The notes beneath the pieces were generated by a model that did no database searches, was not told where the DNA came from, and saw nothing but the letters and a program-made list of their open reading frames with translations. A stretch of 54,331 nt of DNA, taken from assembly GCA_041166025.1 (NCBI GenBank), contig JBEAMJ010000026.1:1-54331 (forward strand), written 5' to 3'. The first letter of the stretch is position 1. Each line of letters starts with the position of its first letter. Positions 44,311-53,681 of the stretch are shown here, piece after piece. The translations under genes and the position numbers were made by a program. This DNA is from UBA7672 sp041166025. Lineage in GTDB: Bacteria; Pseudomonadota; Alphaproteobacteria; Caulobacterales; Hyphomonadaceae.

Positions 44311-44823
44311 CTACCCCCTCCCCCGCAAGAGTCGGCCCTTTTGCCTGTCCCAGTCGCGCTTCTTCTCGACGTCGCGCTTGTCGGGCGCCCTGCGGCCAGT
44401 CGCCAGGGCAAGCTTGATCTTCGCCATGCCCGTCTCCCCAAAATAGAGCTCGAGCGGCACCAGCGTGCGCCCTTCCCGGTCCACAGCCCCGGTGAGCCGG
44501 TTGAACTCGCGCTTCTTCACCAGCAGCACGCGCTTGCGCCCCGGCTCGTGGTTGAACTGTCCGGCCGGCGGATAGATCGGGATGGTCGAATTCACCATAA
44601 CGATCTGCCCGTTTTCCTCGCGCGCATAGGCCTCCGCGATGTTCGCGCGCCCCTCGCGCAACGACTTCACTTCCGACCCGGTGAGCACGACGCCGACCTC
44701 CAGCGTGTCAACGATCTCGTAATTGCGCCGCGCCTGCCGGTTCTCTGCAACGAGTTTTCGCGCCAGCTCGCGCCGCGTCTTGCCTTTGGGATTCTGTCCA
44801 CCGGTTCTCGGGCCCTGCGCCAT
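44311..44823 (-). CDS. smpB: SsrA-binding protein SmpB
   Basis: SmpB binds tmRNA and delivers it to stalled ribosomes for trans-translation. The 170-residue protein has NYEIVDTLEVGVVLTGSEVK, SLREGRANIAEAYA, RKRVLLVKKREFNRL, and the basic C-terminal tail KRDVEKKRDWDRQKGRLLRG. It lies downstream of dapA on the same strand after a 95-base gap that contains a large hairpin. The tmRNA gene is not in the window. Confidence 0.97.
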   Translation of the reverse strand: MAQGPRTGGQNPKGKTRRELARKLVAENRQARRNYEIVDTLEVGVVLTGSEVKSLREGRANIAEAYAREENGQIVMVNSTIPIYPPAGQFNHEPGRKRVLLVKKREFNRLTGAVDREGRTLVPLELYFGETGMAKIKLALATGRRAPDKRDVEKKRDWDRQKGRLLRGRG

Positions 44824-44867
44824 GATCTATCCGCCCTAGCCGCTAACGCGCACGCCCGTGTTCCGAG

Positions 44868-44908
44868 GAGCACGCGAAGCGTCCGTCTCGAAAAACGAGA
44901 GCGTGCTC
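44868..44908 (-). other. Bulged hairpin between dapA and smpB
   Basis: Outer arms GAGCACGC (44868-44875) and GCGTGCTC (44901-44908) are exact complements. Inside them TCTCG (44886-44890) and CGAGA (44896-44900) pair around an AAAAA loop. This gives a 13-bp stem with one 10-base bulge on one side. It starts 11 bases after the dapA stop. No T-run follows on the minus strand, so it may be a processing or partial-termination structure rather than a classical terminator. Confidence 0.5.
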
Positions 44909-44918
44909 AACGGCGCCT

Positions 44919-45797
44919 TCACAACACACCCGCTTCCTGCATCGCCGTCCTGATCTCGTCCTTAACAGCCTGGTTCTGCACCGGCACGAGCGGCAGGCGC
45001 AGCTCGTTCTCGCACAGGCCGAGCAGCGAAAGTGCATACTTCGCCGGCGCCGGGCTCGGTTCGAGGAACATCGCGCGATGCAGCCGCGCAAGCGTATCGT
45101 TGATCCGTCGCGCCTCGGCATAGTCGCCGCGCAGCGTCGCCTCCTGCATCTTCGCACATTGGGCCGGCGCCACGTTGGCGGTCACCGATATGCACCCTAC
45201 CCCGCCCTGCGCATTGAACGCCACCGCGCTGGGGTCCTCCCCCGAAATCTGGATGAAGCCTGCCTTGCACAGCGCCGTATGCCGGGCCACGCGTGACAGG
45301 TCCGCCGACGCATCCTTGATCCCGATCACATTTGGCAATTGCGACAGCCGCGCAACGAGTTCCACGCCCATGTCGGACCCCGTCCGACCCGGCACATTGT
45401 AAAGGAAAATCGGCAGTTGAACCGCTTCCGTCAAAGTTTTGTAATGTGCATAAACGCCATCTTGGGAAGGGCGGTTGTAATACGGGTTCACGATCAGGGC
45501 TGCGTGAGCTCCGACTTTCTTGGCGTGCTGCAGGAGGCCAATCGCCTCCGCGGTTGAATTGGAGCCTGTGCCAGCGATGACCGGAACTCGCCCCGCCACC
45601 GTTTTCACGCACAGCTCGACGACGGCCATGTCCTCCTCATGCGACAGCGTTGAGGCCTCGCCTGTTGTGCCGCATACCACGACACCATGCGTTCCGGCCG
45701 CGATCTGCCGTTCGACCAGCGCCCTGAACGCCTCTTCGTCCACCTTCCCCTTCCGGAACGGGGTTACGAGGGCGGGTATGGACCCCTTGAACAGCAT
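44919..45797 (-). CDS. dapA: 4-hydroxy-tetrahydrodipicolinate synthase
   Basis: DapA condenses pyruvate with aspartate semialdehyde in lysine and diaminopimelate synthesis. The 292-residue protein has GSIPALVTPFRKGKVDEEAF, the GTTGEASTLSHEE loop, and NPYYNRPSQDGVYAHY. The catalytic Tyr lies in FLYNVPGRTGSDM and the Schiff-base Lys in NVIGIKDASADL. It is divergent from the transglycosylase gene; a candidate promoter lies upstream. Confidence 0.98.
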   Translation of the reverse strand: MLFKGSIPALVTPFRKGKVDEEAFRALVERQIAAGTHGVVVCGTTGEASTLSHEEDMAVVELCVKTVAGRVPVIAGTGSNSTAEAIGLLQHAKKVGAHAALIVNPYYNRPSQDGVYAHYKTLTEAVQLPIFLYNVPGRTGSDMGVELVARLSQLPNVIGIKDASADLSRVARHTALCKAGFIQISGEDPSAVAFNAQGGVGCISVTANVAPAQCAKMQEATLRGDYAEARRINDTLARLHRAMFLEPSPAPAKYALSLLGLCENELRLPLVPVQNQAVKDEIRTAMQEAGVL

Positions 45798-45845
45798 GAC
45801 GGCGGGATTCCCTGGAAAGGAGCAGCGCGACAGGCGCGACTCGCC

Positions 45846-45875
45846 GGATAATCATCCCGCACCATGTTTTGGCAA
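45846..45875 (-). promoter_or_regulatory. Candidate promoter of dapA
   Basis: On the minus strand TTGCCA (45875-45870) and TTATCC (45851-45846) are 18 bases apart, about 50 bases upstream of the dapA ATG. The -10 box is only a partial match. Confidence 0.3.
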
Positions 45876-45921
45876 GGCGCGCGTGCCAACCGGACGCCAA
45901 CGGAGATGGGGGGGTACTGCT

Positions 45922-47955
45922 ATGCGGCGCCTGGTTACGAGCATTGCGGTCTGCGGCCTGTGGGTATCGGCAGCAGCCGCCAATCCGCCCGCCCCGTCGC
46001 TCAAGCCCGCGCCGGTGCTGCAGTCCATCTGGATCGGGAGCGGCGACTTCACGCTCCTGTCGCGTGCGCTTGATGCCGCCGACGCCGACGAATGGAGCCT
46101 TGTCCGCTCGCTCCTCTCGCGCATCAGCGATCCCGCTGCGCAAGCGCTCATCCGCTGGCGGCTCGCCACCAACGGCAATGCCGGCCTGGGCTTCACCGAT
46201 CTCATGGCCGCCGCCGAGGAGTTCCGCGGCTGGCCGGACAGCGACAAGATCTTCGAGCAGCTTGAACAGACGATCACGCGCTCTGGCCTCACAGCGGACG
46301 AACGCATCGCTTGGCTGTTGGAGCAGGGCCCACGGACCGGCGACGGAGTCCTCGCCCTCGCCGACGCCTATGACAGCCAGGGCAAGCGCGAGGACATGCT
46401 GAGAATCGCTCGCGAAGCCTGGCGCACGCGCCCCATGTCGTCCTCCGCCGCAGCGACGATCGATGCGCGCTATGGCGCCAGCTTCAGCGCCGATGATCAC
46501 TACGCCCGCGCCGACATGTTCCTCTGGCGCGGCGACATCCGCAGTGCGCAGGCGCTGGCCTCGCGCATCGGCAGCGACCGCAAGGCTGTCATCGACGCCC
46601 GCGTCGGCCTCATGCGCAACGCGAAGAACATCGACAGGCTCGTGAACGCGGTGCCCGCTGCCTACACCGAGGATGCCGGCCTGCTGTACGAGCGCGCACG
46701 CTGGAACGAGCGCCGCGGCAAGACTTCTGAAGAGCTGAATCTCCTCCTCCGCATCCGGGGCGAGAGCGCGCCCGCCGTTGGTCGGGAAGACATCTGGGCT
46801 GAAAAGCAGTCCGTCGCCCGCCGCATGATTCGCGAGCGCAACTACGCTAACGCATATCAGCTCGCCGCTGGCCATGGGCTCACCGCGGGCGAGGCCTTCC
46901 GCGACGCCGAATGGATGGCCGGCTGGCTCGCCCTCACGAAGCTTGGCGATGCAGCGAAGGCTGAAACCCATTTCCGCGTCTTCGCCGCCGGCGTCGCCAC
47001 GCCGATCAGCGTCTCCCGCGCCCAATACTGGCTTGGCGAAGCTTTGCGAGAGCAGAACCGTACTGAGGAATCCGCCGCCGCCTACGAAGCCGCGGCGGCT
47101 TTTCCCTATGTGTTCTACGGCCAGCTTGCCGCCGAGAAGGCGCGTATCACAAAGCCCGAACTTGGCACCCTCAGCTTCGCCACGCTGACCCCGCCAACGG
47201 ATGAGGAGCGCGCCGCCTTCGCGCGCCAGCCCGCCGTGCGCGCGGCCATCCTACTCGCCGAAACCGGGCGCATGGCCAGTTTCGAACGCTTCTCCTTCGC
47301 GCTTGACGACATGCTGGCGACACCTGCCGAGCACCAGATGCTGTACGACATCGCAGCCGGCTATCTCGAAATGCGCGCGGCCGTGCGCGGGGCCAAGGCG
47401 GGGCTCGGCCGCGGCCTTGTCGCGCCCGACGCTGTCTTCCCGATCCTGCAGCTGCCGGGCTCGCCGCGATCCGGCTCTGCCGAACCCGCCATGGTGCTCG
47501 CCCTGTCGCGCCAGGAAAGCGAGTTCAACCACCGGGCCATCTCCAGTGCCGACGCGCGCGGCCTTATGCAGATGATCCCGCGCTATGCCCAGGCCGAGGC
47601 CCGCATGGTCGGCCTGCCCTTCCGCTCCAGCTGGCTGACCGACGATCCGCAATACAACCTGCGGCTCGGCCGCGGCTTCCTCGATGATCTCGTCGACGAG
47701 TTCGGCGGCAGCTACATCCTCGCGGCCGCCGCGTACAATGCGGGCCCCAGCCGCGCACGCCAGTGGATTAACGATTTCGGCGATCCGCGTGTCAGCACCG
47801 ATCCCGTCGAATGGATCGAGAGCATCCCCTTTGCCGAGACCCGCAACTACGTGCAGCGCGTCCTCGAAAACACCCTCGTCTATCGCCACCGCATAACCGG
47901 CAAACCGGTAGAGATCCGCCTGAGCGAAGACCTGAAACGAGGCCGCCCGCGCTGA
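45922..47955 (+). CDS. Soluble lytic murein transglycosylase (Slt70-like)
   Basis: The 677-residue exported protein has a signal peptide (MRRLVTSIAVCGLWVSAAAA). A long alpha-helical superhelix of TPR-like repeats follows (about 40-500), then a C-terminal lysozyme-like catalytic domain. The catalytic Glu is E532 in LSRQESEFN, followed by SSADARGLMQMIPRYA, YNLRLGRGFLDDL and AAAAYNAGPSRARQW. It would cleave peptidoglycan between MurNAc and GlcNAc, leaving 1,6-anhydro ends. The start at 45922 gives a clean leader. It converges with the second TonB-receptor gene, with 59 bases between. Confidence 0.94.
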   Translation: MRRLVTSIAVCGLWVSAAAANPPAPSLKPAPVLQSIWIGSGDFTLLSRALDAADADEWSLVRSLLSRISDPAAQALIRWRLATNGNAGLGFTDLMAAAEEFRGWPDSDKIFEQLEQTITRSGLTADERIAWLLEQGPRTGDGVLALADAYDSQGKREDMLRIAREAWRTRPMSSSAAATIDARYGASFSADDHYARADMFLWRGDIRSAQALASRIGSDRKAVIDARVGLMRNAKNIDRLVNAVPAAYTEDAGLLYERARWNERRGKTSEELNLLLRIRGESAPAVGREDIWAEKQSVARRMIRERNYANAYQLAAGHGLTAGEAFRDAEWMAGWLALTKLGDAAKAETHFRVFAAGVATPISVSRAQYWLGEALREQNRTEESAAAYEAAAAFPYVFYGQLAAEKARITKPELGTLSFATLTPPTDEERAAFARQPAVRAAILLAETGRMASFERFSFALDDMLATPAEHQMLYDIAAGYLEMRAAVRGAKAGLGRGLVAPDAVFPILQLPGSPRSGSAEPAMVLALSRQESEFNHRAISSADARGLMQMIPRYAQAEARMVGLPFRSSWLTDDPQYNLRLGRGFLDDLVDEFGGSYILAAAAYNAGPSRARQWINDFGDPRVSTDPVEWIESIPFAETRNYVQRVLENTLVYRHRITGKPVEIRLSEDLKRGRPR

Positions 47956-48014
47956 CAACGCGAACGATGGAGCACTGCGCGGGGCTTTTCGGGGCGCCCC
48001 TCGACCAAGGGATG

Positions 48015-50102
48015 CTAGTTCCGAATCCTCACGCCCACGGTCGCGTTCAGCGGCTCGCCGGGAAAGTAGCGGTCCTGGCCCTGGGCGAAGTCGGCTCGGT
48101 CGGCGTAGCGTTCATCGGTGAGGTTACGCACGATGAGGAAGGCTTCGAGCGCGTCGGAGAAACGCCACGCTGCTCGAGCGTGCGCGACCAGATGACCGCC
48201 ATAGGTGGCGGTATTGGCAGCATTGGTGAAATACTCGCCGACATACTCGGCGCTGAGGCCGAGCGAAAGGTTGGCGCTTTCCCAGCCAAGTCCCGCGTCA
48301 GCCAACCATTCAGGGGCGGTGTCGATCTGGTTGCCGTCGACAATGTCTTCGGCGGCGATCACCACGTTGCGGTTGAAGTCATAGACCTGGTCCGACCAGG
48401 CTGCGTTCGCATTCCACTCCAGGCGGCCGCCCGCCACGTCCCCGAGCCCGCCCGACAATGACGCTTCCATGCCTGTGTGGCGCGTCTTGCCGTCTGGGAC
48501 GTTGAGGCCATCCGAGTCGCGGAAGAAAAAGTTGTCCTTCTGCATGTGATAGGCGGCGATGTCATAGTCGACCCCCGCGAAGGCGCCGCGAATGCCCGCT
48601 TCGTAGCTATCGAGCGTTTCGACCTCGAGCCTTTGAATGGACTGCAGATTCTGGAGCCGATATTGGTCTGACGTCTGCGGCGCGCGCTCGCCCCGGGCGT
48701 AGTTTGCGTAGAGCACCGCGCCGTTGAGGCCGCTGTAGACGACGCCGACCTTCGGGGTCAGCAGCTCGAACTCGTCAGAGCGACTTGGCGCAACGCGAAA
48801 GCGCCCGCGCGTGCCTGGCGCTACATCGGTTGTGTAATCCCACTGGTGCGCCTCGGCGCGGACGCCGGCGAGCAGGCTCCAGTCGGGCGCAAGGCGCCAG
48901 TCGACTTCCGCATAGAGACCCGTCGTCCAAGTTCCCACGTCGTAGTCATAATGGGTACCTTGCGGAAATGTTGGATTGGCTGGGTTGACGCCGCCGAAAC
49001 TTGGTCGCGTCTGCACCTCGGTCAGAAAACCGCTGGCGACCTGGAAGTCGCCGCCTACGGACCAGCGGAAATTCTCCGGACCGAATTCGTAGCGCGTCAT
49101 GACTCCGAGCAAGTCGTGGCCGTTTTCTTCTGTCGACTGGTCGGGCAGGAAGTGCTGAATGAATTTCATCCGCTGTACCGTGCCGAACGGCGTGATCACA
49201 AGCGTGTCGCGACCGATGTTTGTTTCAAAGCGGACATTGGCCCGTGCGGCCCACGCATCGCGATAGGCTTCGGGGTTGGGGTTAGTGGTGGCGATGTCCT
49301 CGTCCTTGTAGACTTCCGGTCCCTGAATGAAGCCAGCGGTTTCCTGATTGAGGTTCACGGCGGCGAAGGTCGCGACCGCATTCCATGTCTCGCCCTGCAC
49401 CTTCGATCGCCACGTCAGCTTTTGCTGATCGACGCCCGAAGCATCCCGCCAGCCGCCATCGTCCATCACCGACAGGCCGACCCAGCTGGCGATGCCATTG
49501 GTGGTGAAGTTGGCAGTTGCATCGGCCCGGTAGCGCTGTAGCGAGTTCCCGCTCAGTGTGAGCGTCTGACCCGTCTGTGCGCCCGGCTCGGGGTCGATGA
49601 AGTTCATGAGACCATGGACGGCGTTGGATCCATAGCGCACCGATGCCGGACCCCGCACAACCTCGATCGCCTCTGCTGTTTCGTGTTGCACCTCGAACAG
49701 AGCGTTTACGTTGCCGAAGCCGGCTGCCCGGGCGGGCACGCCGTTCGCGAGGATCAGGAACGACCCCTGCCCCGCTCCGGCGGGCAGCACGGGCGAACGT
49801 ATAGCCACGAGCAATTCCTGTCCGGAATTCATCTGCACGTTGACGCCCGGAACGGTGTTGAGGATTTCCGCCGGATGGTTGGCGGCGATCTCGCCAATCG
49901 TCTCGCCGTCAACAATGGAATAGGCGCCAGGATCCGTCGGCAGGCGGTCGCCATAGATCGTAACCACATCGCCGTCTGCCGGCGCAGGGTCGACCTGCGT
50001 GACTTGTGGAGTTGCGGCGCCCTGCGCATGCGCCGGTGCGGCGCTCGCGCCCAGAACGACCGCCAGGGCGATCCAGCTTGGGGTGGTGTAATTGACTGGC
50101 AC
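48015..50102 (-). CDS. TonB-dependent receptor
   Basis: The 695-residue outer-membrane receptor starts with GTG at 50102 after a strong GGGAGGG; the leader is VPVNYTTPSWIALAVVLGAS, cleaved near AHAQ. The plug domain has DGDVVTIYGDRLP, AEILNTVPGVNVQMNSGQEL and VEVVRGPASV-like IEVVRGPASVRYGSNAVHGL. The barrel ends LNATVGVRIRN. It lies 64 bases after the nucleoside-transporter gene on the same strand, so nucleosides or nucleotides are a plausible cargo, but this is inference. An in-frame ATG at 50228 lies inside the transporter gene and is not used here. Confidence 0.92.
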   Translation of the reverse strand: MPVNYTTPSWIALAVVLGASAAPAHAQGAATPQVTQVDPAPADGDVVTIYGDRLPTDPGAYSIVDGETIGEIAANHPAEILNTVPGVNVQMNSGQELLVAIRSPVLPAGAGQGSFLILANGVPARAAGFGNVNALFEVQHETAEAIEVVRGPASVRYGSNAVHGLMNFIDPEPGAQTGQTLTLSGNSLQRYRADATANFTTNGIASWVGLSVMDDGGWRDASGVDQQKLTWRSKVQGETWNAVATFAAVNLNQETAGFIQGPEVYKDEDIATTNPNPEAYRDAWAARANVRFETNIGRDTLVITPFGTVQRMKFIQHFLPDQSTEENGHDLLGVMTRYEFGPENFRWSVGGDFQVASGFLTEVQTRPSFGGVNPANPTFPQGTHYDYDVGTWTTGLYAEVDWRLAPDWSLLAGVRAEAHQWDYTTDVAPGTRGRFRVAPSRSDEFELLTPKVGVVYSGLNGAVLYANYARGERAPQTSDQYRLQNLQSIQRLEVETLDSYEAGIRGAFAGVDYDIAAYHMQKDNFFFRDSDGLNVPDGKTRHTGMEASLSGGLGDVAGGRLEWNANAAWSDQVYDFNRNVVIAAEDIVDGNQIDTAPEWLADAGLGWESANLSLGLSAEYVGEYFTNAANTATYGGHLVAHARAAWRFSDALEAFLIVRNLTDERYADRADFAQGQDRYFPGEPLNATVGVRIRN

Positions 50103-50166
50103 GATCCCTCCCGGGGTACTGACTGGGATTTTCGTCTGCTGAGCAGCCCCGGTAGGGCGATCAGAC

Positions 50167-51477
50167 TCAGCCGGCAAATAAACTTGCCGGCAGCAGGCCG
50201 ACAATTGCGCCCGAAAGACACGTGGCAAATGTGCCTGCGATCAGAGTCTTCCAGGCGAGGCTCAGAAAGACTTCTCGCTTCTCCGGGGCAATGATCGTGA
50301 GGCCGCCGATGAGGATGCCGACCGAGCCGAAATTGGCGAAACCGCACACAGCATTGGCGACAATGCGACGCGTGCGGTCACTCATCTCCTCAACCGGGAT
50401 CGCGGACAGGTCGATGAACGCCACGAACTCCGTGAGCACCGTCTTTACTCCAAGGATCGAGCCCGCCTTGGCGGCTTCCTCCATGGGTACGCCGATCATA
50501 TACATGAGGGGCGCGAACATCCAGCCAAGTATGCGCTGCAACGACAACGGCTCACCCCAGACGGCCGGAAACGCGCCAAGGATTGCATTAACGATGTAGA
50601 GCAGCGCCAGCGCCGCGATCAGCATCGTCGCAATATTGAGGACGATTTTCATGCCGTCGCTAGCGCCGGTTGCGAAGGCGTCCATCGTGGAATGGTATTC
50701 GAAATCCGGCTCGCTTGCGCGTTCCTTGATGTTGACGGTCTCAGGTACGACTGTCATCGCAACCGCCACGGCCGCCGGCGCGGCCATCAGCGACGCAACC
50801 AGAAGTTGCGGCAGAGGGTTGGCCATCACCGGCGCGAGGAATGTCACATAGATCACCATCACTGAACCTGCGATGGTCGCGAAGCCCGCCGTCATAACGA
50901 TGAACACCTCGGATCGCGTCATGCGCGGGATGTAAGGTTTGATGAGCACAGGCGCCTCGGTCATGCCCATGAAGACGTTGGCCGAGACAGCAAGACTCGT
51001 CGCGCCGCCAAGACCCATCGTGCGCGAGAAAATGAAAGCGAAGCCCTTCGTGATCCAGCGCAGGATGTGCCAGTGCCACAGGATGGCGGAGAGCGCGGCA
51101 ACCACTATGATCAGCGGAAGGATCTGGAAAAAGAACAGTGGCGGCAGGAATTTCGCCTGACCCGTGGCGGGGTCCACCTGCGTCACCAGCGTGGAGTTGG
51201 CGACAGTATTGTCGCCCACCCAACCGAACACAAAGTTTGTTCCCGCGCGCGCGGCAGCCTGCAGCTGGTCGACGACGATGCCTGCGTTTTCAAGACCCAT
51301 GCGAAGAGGCGGCACGCCATAAAGCGAAAGCGCGAACGCGACCTGAATTGCCGTTGCGCCAAGGATTATGCGCCACGGCAGCTTCTTCTTCGATTCCGAC
51401 AGCAGCCAGCAAATGCCGTAGATCAGCACGATGCCGAGCAAGGCGCGGGCGTTGTCCCAGCCCCATTCGATGTTCAT
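50167..51477 (-). CDS. CNT-family concentrative nucleoside transporter
   Basis: The 436-residue inner-membrane protein fits the CNT (NupC/SLC28) family. It has LSANVFMG-like LAVSANVFMGMTEAPVLIKP, VIYVTFLAPV, LGWMFAPLMYMIGVP, GVKTVLTEFVAFIDLS and CGFANFGSVGILIGGLT. It would import nucleosides with a cation. Two positions differ from the classical pyrimidine-type motifs: GMTEAP rather than GQTEAP, and TEFVA rather than NEFVA. It sits 25 bases after the S46 peptidase and before the TonB receptor. I do not give the symbol nupC because the substrate is not shown. Confidence 0.93.
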   Translation of the reverse strand: MNIEWGWDNARALLGIVLIYGICWLLSESKKKLPWRIILGATAIQVAFALSLYGVPPLRMGLENAGIVVDQLQAAARAGTNFVFGWVGDNTVANSTLVTQVDPATGQAKFLPPLFFFQILPLIIVVAALSAILWHWHILRWITKGFAFIFSRTMGLGGATSLAVSANVFMGMTEAPVLIKPYIPRMTRSEVFIVMTAGFATIAGSVMVIYVTFLAPVMANPLPQLLVASLMAAPAAVAVAMTVVPETVNIKERASEPDFEYHSTMDAFATGASDGMKIVLNIATMLIAALALLYIVNAILGAFPAVWGEPLSLQRILGWMFAPLMYMIGVPMEEAAKAGSILGVKTVLTEFVAFIDLSAIPVEEMSDRTRRIVANAVCGFANFGSVGILIGGLTIIAPEKREVFLSLAWKTLIAGTFATCLSGAIVGLLPASLFAG

Positions 51478-51502
51478 TCCCCGACTGCCCCTCTGCTTTC
51501 GC

Positions 51503-53575
51503 TTACTTCACAAGTTCATCCGCAAGCGCGGTGGCGCCATAGATGCTGCGCAAGGCGGCGACAATCGCCTGGCTCGATACGGAGACCGTGCGGTTGAGTG
51601 CGGGATCGAACCCGAAGGCGCCGCCTGTTGAATGTATGTTGCCATCGAAGGCCAGGCCTACGATGCGACCCTCTTTGTTGAGCACCGGCGAGCCGGAATT
51701 CCCGCCGATGATGTCGTTGGTCGACACGAAGTTGTACTGCATGTCAGCCGGCAACTTTCCCTCGCCACCGACCCAACGCCTGCCGAGGTTGAAGGGGTAG
51801 GCGCCGGTGGCGCGCGTCCACAGGCCGCCGATCCTGGTAAATGGCTCGATTGTGCCGTGGATCGGATCGTCCCACCCGCGCACAACGCCATAGGACAGGC
51901 GGAGCGTGAAGGTTGCGTCGGGGTAGATATCCTGGCCAAGCACATCGAAACGCAGGCCGGCCACTTTTTCTGCGGCGATAGAAACCGGCCCGGTCACTTC
52001 GGCCTCGTAAGTCGAGCGGGCCCTGCGCGCGGCGTCATCGACCAGACGGGCCAGCGCGATCGCCGGATCATTTGATCCTGTGGCCAGCGACGGCGCGTCC
52101 CACAACCGCTTGCGGAAGGCTGCATCGCCAACCTGCGAGCCAGCCACGACTTCCGCAGCAATCTGCTGCGAGGTTCGCGATCCGAACATCGCCTTTACAG
52201 CCGCACTGTCGGCCCCCAGATACTCGCGCGTCTTCTCCAGCCAGTACGCAATGAGCACCTTCTCGAGCGACGGATTCACAGGAGTTTCGGCCAGCAGCGT
52301 GCGCTCGACAGATGGCAGGCGCTGGTCGCCAAACTCCGGCAGGCGCTCACCGTTGCCCTTCGCCCGCTCGGCGCCGGCGCGGAGCAGCAGCCGCGCATCG
52401 TTGAGCAGCACGGAGCCAGCCCCAAAACGAACTTCGAGCATCTGGAACGGCAGAAAGGTCCTTTGCTGCGCGGCCACGATGGCCTCCAGCGATGCAAATG
52501 GATCGCCATACTTCGCCCGAAGGGATGGCTCTGCGCCGAGCGCGTCACGCAGCTGCTTCTCCTCGGCAATCTTCACGGCAAAAAATGACGCCTCGACCAG
52601 CGCGCCGCGCTGACCCTTGAAGACCTTCAGCGAATTCTCGAGGCCCTGCAAGGTATCGTTCACCTGCCGTGCCTCCTCTTCGCCCTTTGTCGCCTCGTTG
52701 AGCAGTGCACCGCGCAGCTGCGCCAGGTACTCGATCCGCCACGGCAGGAAATGATCGCGCTGGAAGGCAAGCTGGGCGTTGGTCATCAGCCGTTCGGTGG
52801 AGCCGGGATGGCCGGACACGAAGACGAGATCACCGGCCTTGGGGCCCGCAGGGTCGATGCGCAGCGGGTCTGTGAACTTCACCGGCTGTCCATTCCGGTA
52901 AAGACGCAGCAGCGCCATGTCGAGCGCGTAGCGCGGGAAGTTGAAATTGTCCGGATCGCCGCCAAAAAATGCTGCCTGCATTTCGGGCGCGAAGGCGATG
53001 CGGACATCGTCGAACCGGTCATACACATAGAGCTTGTACTGCCCACCGCGGTAGAGATTTACCACCTGGCAGCGCTTTGTCCGATCCTCGCCGCAGTTGT
53101 CCTTTTCGATCCTAGCGATCTCTGCTGCACGCGCCGCGCTCACGGCCGACGCATCGATGTTGGCGGTCGCGCGCTTTACCCGGTCGGTGACGTCCACGAT
53201 TGATTGAAGGATGGACGCCTCGGCGCCAGGGCAGATCTTCTCGTCCCTGCGCGCCGACGCATAGAAGCCATCGTCGAGATAGTCCCGGGCCGGACTGGAT
53301 AGCGCGCTCGTGCAATCCGTGACGCAGTGGTGATTGGTCATCACAAGCCCGTCCCGGGAGACGATGGCCCCCGAACAGCCGCTTTCCAGGCGCACTGAAT
53401 TCTTCCGTACGCGGTCGAGCCATTTCTGGTCTGGCGCAAAGCCGTACAGCTGCTTGACGCGCGCGGAGGGGAAGTTGTCGAAGGTCCACATGCCCTCGTC
53501 CGCGATGGCGCGGGCGGCCAGGACGCCACCACCGGCCACGAGCGCGGCGGCAGCAAGGGCGTATTGAATTTTCAT
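51503..53575 (-). CDS. S46-family dipeptidyl-peptidase (DPP7/DPP11 type)
   Basis: The 690-residue exported serine peptidase has a signal peptide (MKIQYALAAAALVAGGGVLA). It then has DEGMWTFDNFPSARVKQLYG, which is typical for S46. The catalytic His is in GLVMTNHHCVTDC (H82/H83), the Asp probably in GGDPDNFNFPRYALD, and the Ser in IIGGNSGSPVLNKEGRIVGL. AFDGN after it has Gly where the acid-specific DPP11 enzymes are described with Arg, which points towards DPP7-like hydrophobic preference. That reading rests on memory of the family. It releases dipeptides from peptide N-termini in the periplasm. Confidence 0.93.
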   Translation of the reverse strand: MKIQYALAAAALVAGGGVLAARAIADEGMWTFDNFPSARVKQLYGFAPDQKWLDRVRKNSVRLESGCSGAIVSRDGLVMTNHHCVTDCTSALSSPARDYLDDGFYASARRDEKICPGAEASILQSIVDVTDRVKRATANIDASAVSAARAAEIARIEKDNCGEDRTKRCQVVNLYRGGQYKLYVYDRFDDVRIAFAPEMQAAFFGGDPDNFNFPRYALDMALLRLYRNGQPVKFTDPLRIDPAGPKAGDLVFVSGHPGSTERLMTNAQLAFQRDHFLPWRIEYLAQLRGALLNEATKGEEEARQVNDTLQGLENSLKVFKGQRGALVEASFFAVKIAEEKQLRDALGAEPSLRAKYGDPFASLEAIVAAQQRTFLPFQMLEVRFGAGSVLLNDARLLLRAGAERAKGNGERLPEFGDQRLPSVERTLLAETPVNPSLEKVLIAYWLEKTREYLGADSAAVKAMFGSRTSQQIAAEVVAGSQVGDAAFRKRLWDAPSLATGSNDPAIALARLVDDAARRARSTYEAEVTGPVSIAAEKVAGLRFDVLGQDIYPDATFTLRLSYGVVRGWDDPIHGTIEPFTRIGGLWTRATGAYPFNLGRRWVGGEGKLPADMQYNFVSTNDIIGGNSGSPVLNKEGRIVGLAFDGNIHSTGGAFGFDPALNRTVSVSSQAIVAALRSIYGATALADELVK

Positions 53576-53681
53576 GCGACAGGCTCTCTGCGGCAATGAC
53601 CCCATGGGACCGGACCCTAGCAGCGGGCGGGGATGTCTCAAGGTCCCGTGATGCGGCCCAGAGCCGCCGGCTGGCCTCCGC

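Noticed and set aside
48015..50102. Riboswitch (for example cobalamin) upstream of the second TonB receptor
   Set aside because: Only 64 bases separate it from the transporter gene; no conserved riboswitch core is visible there.
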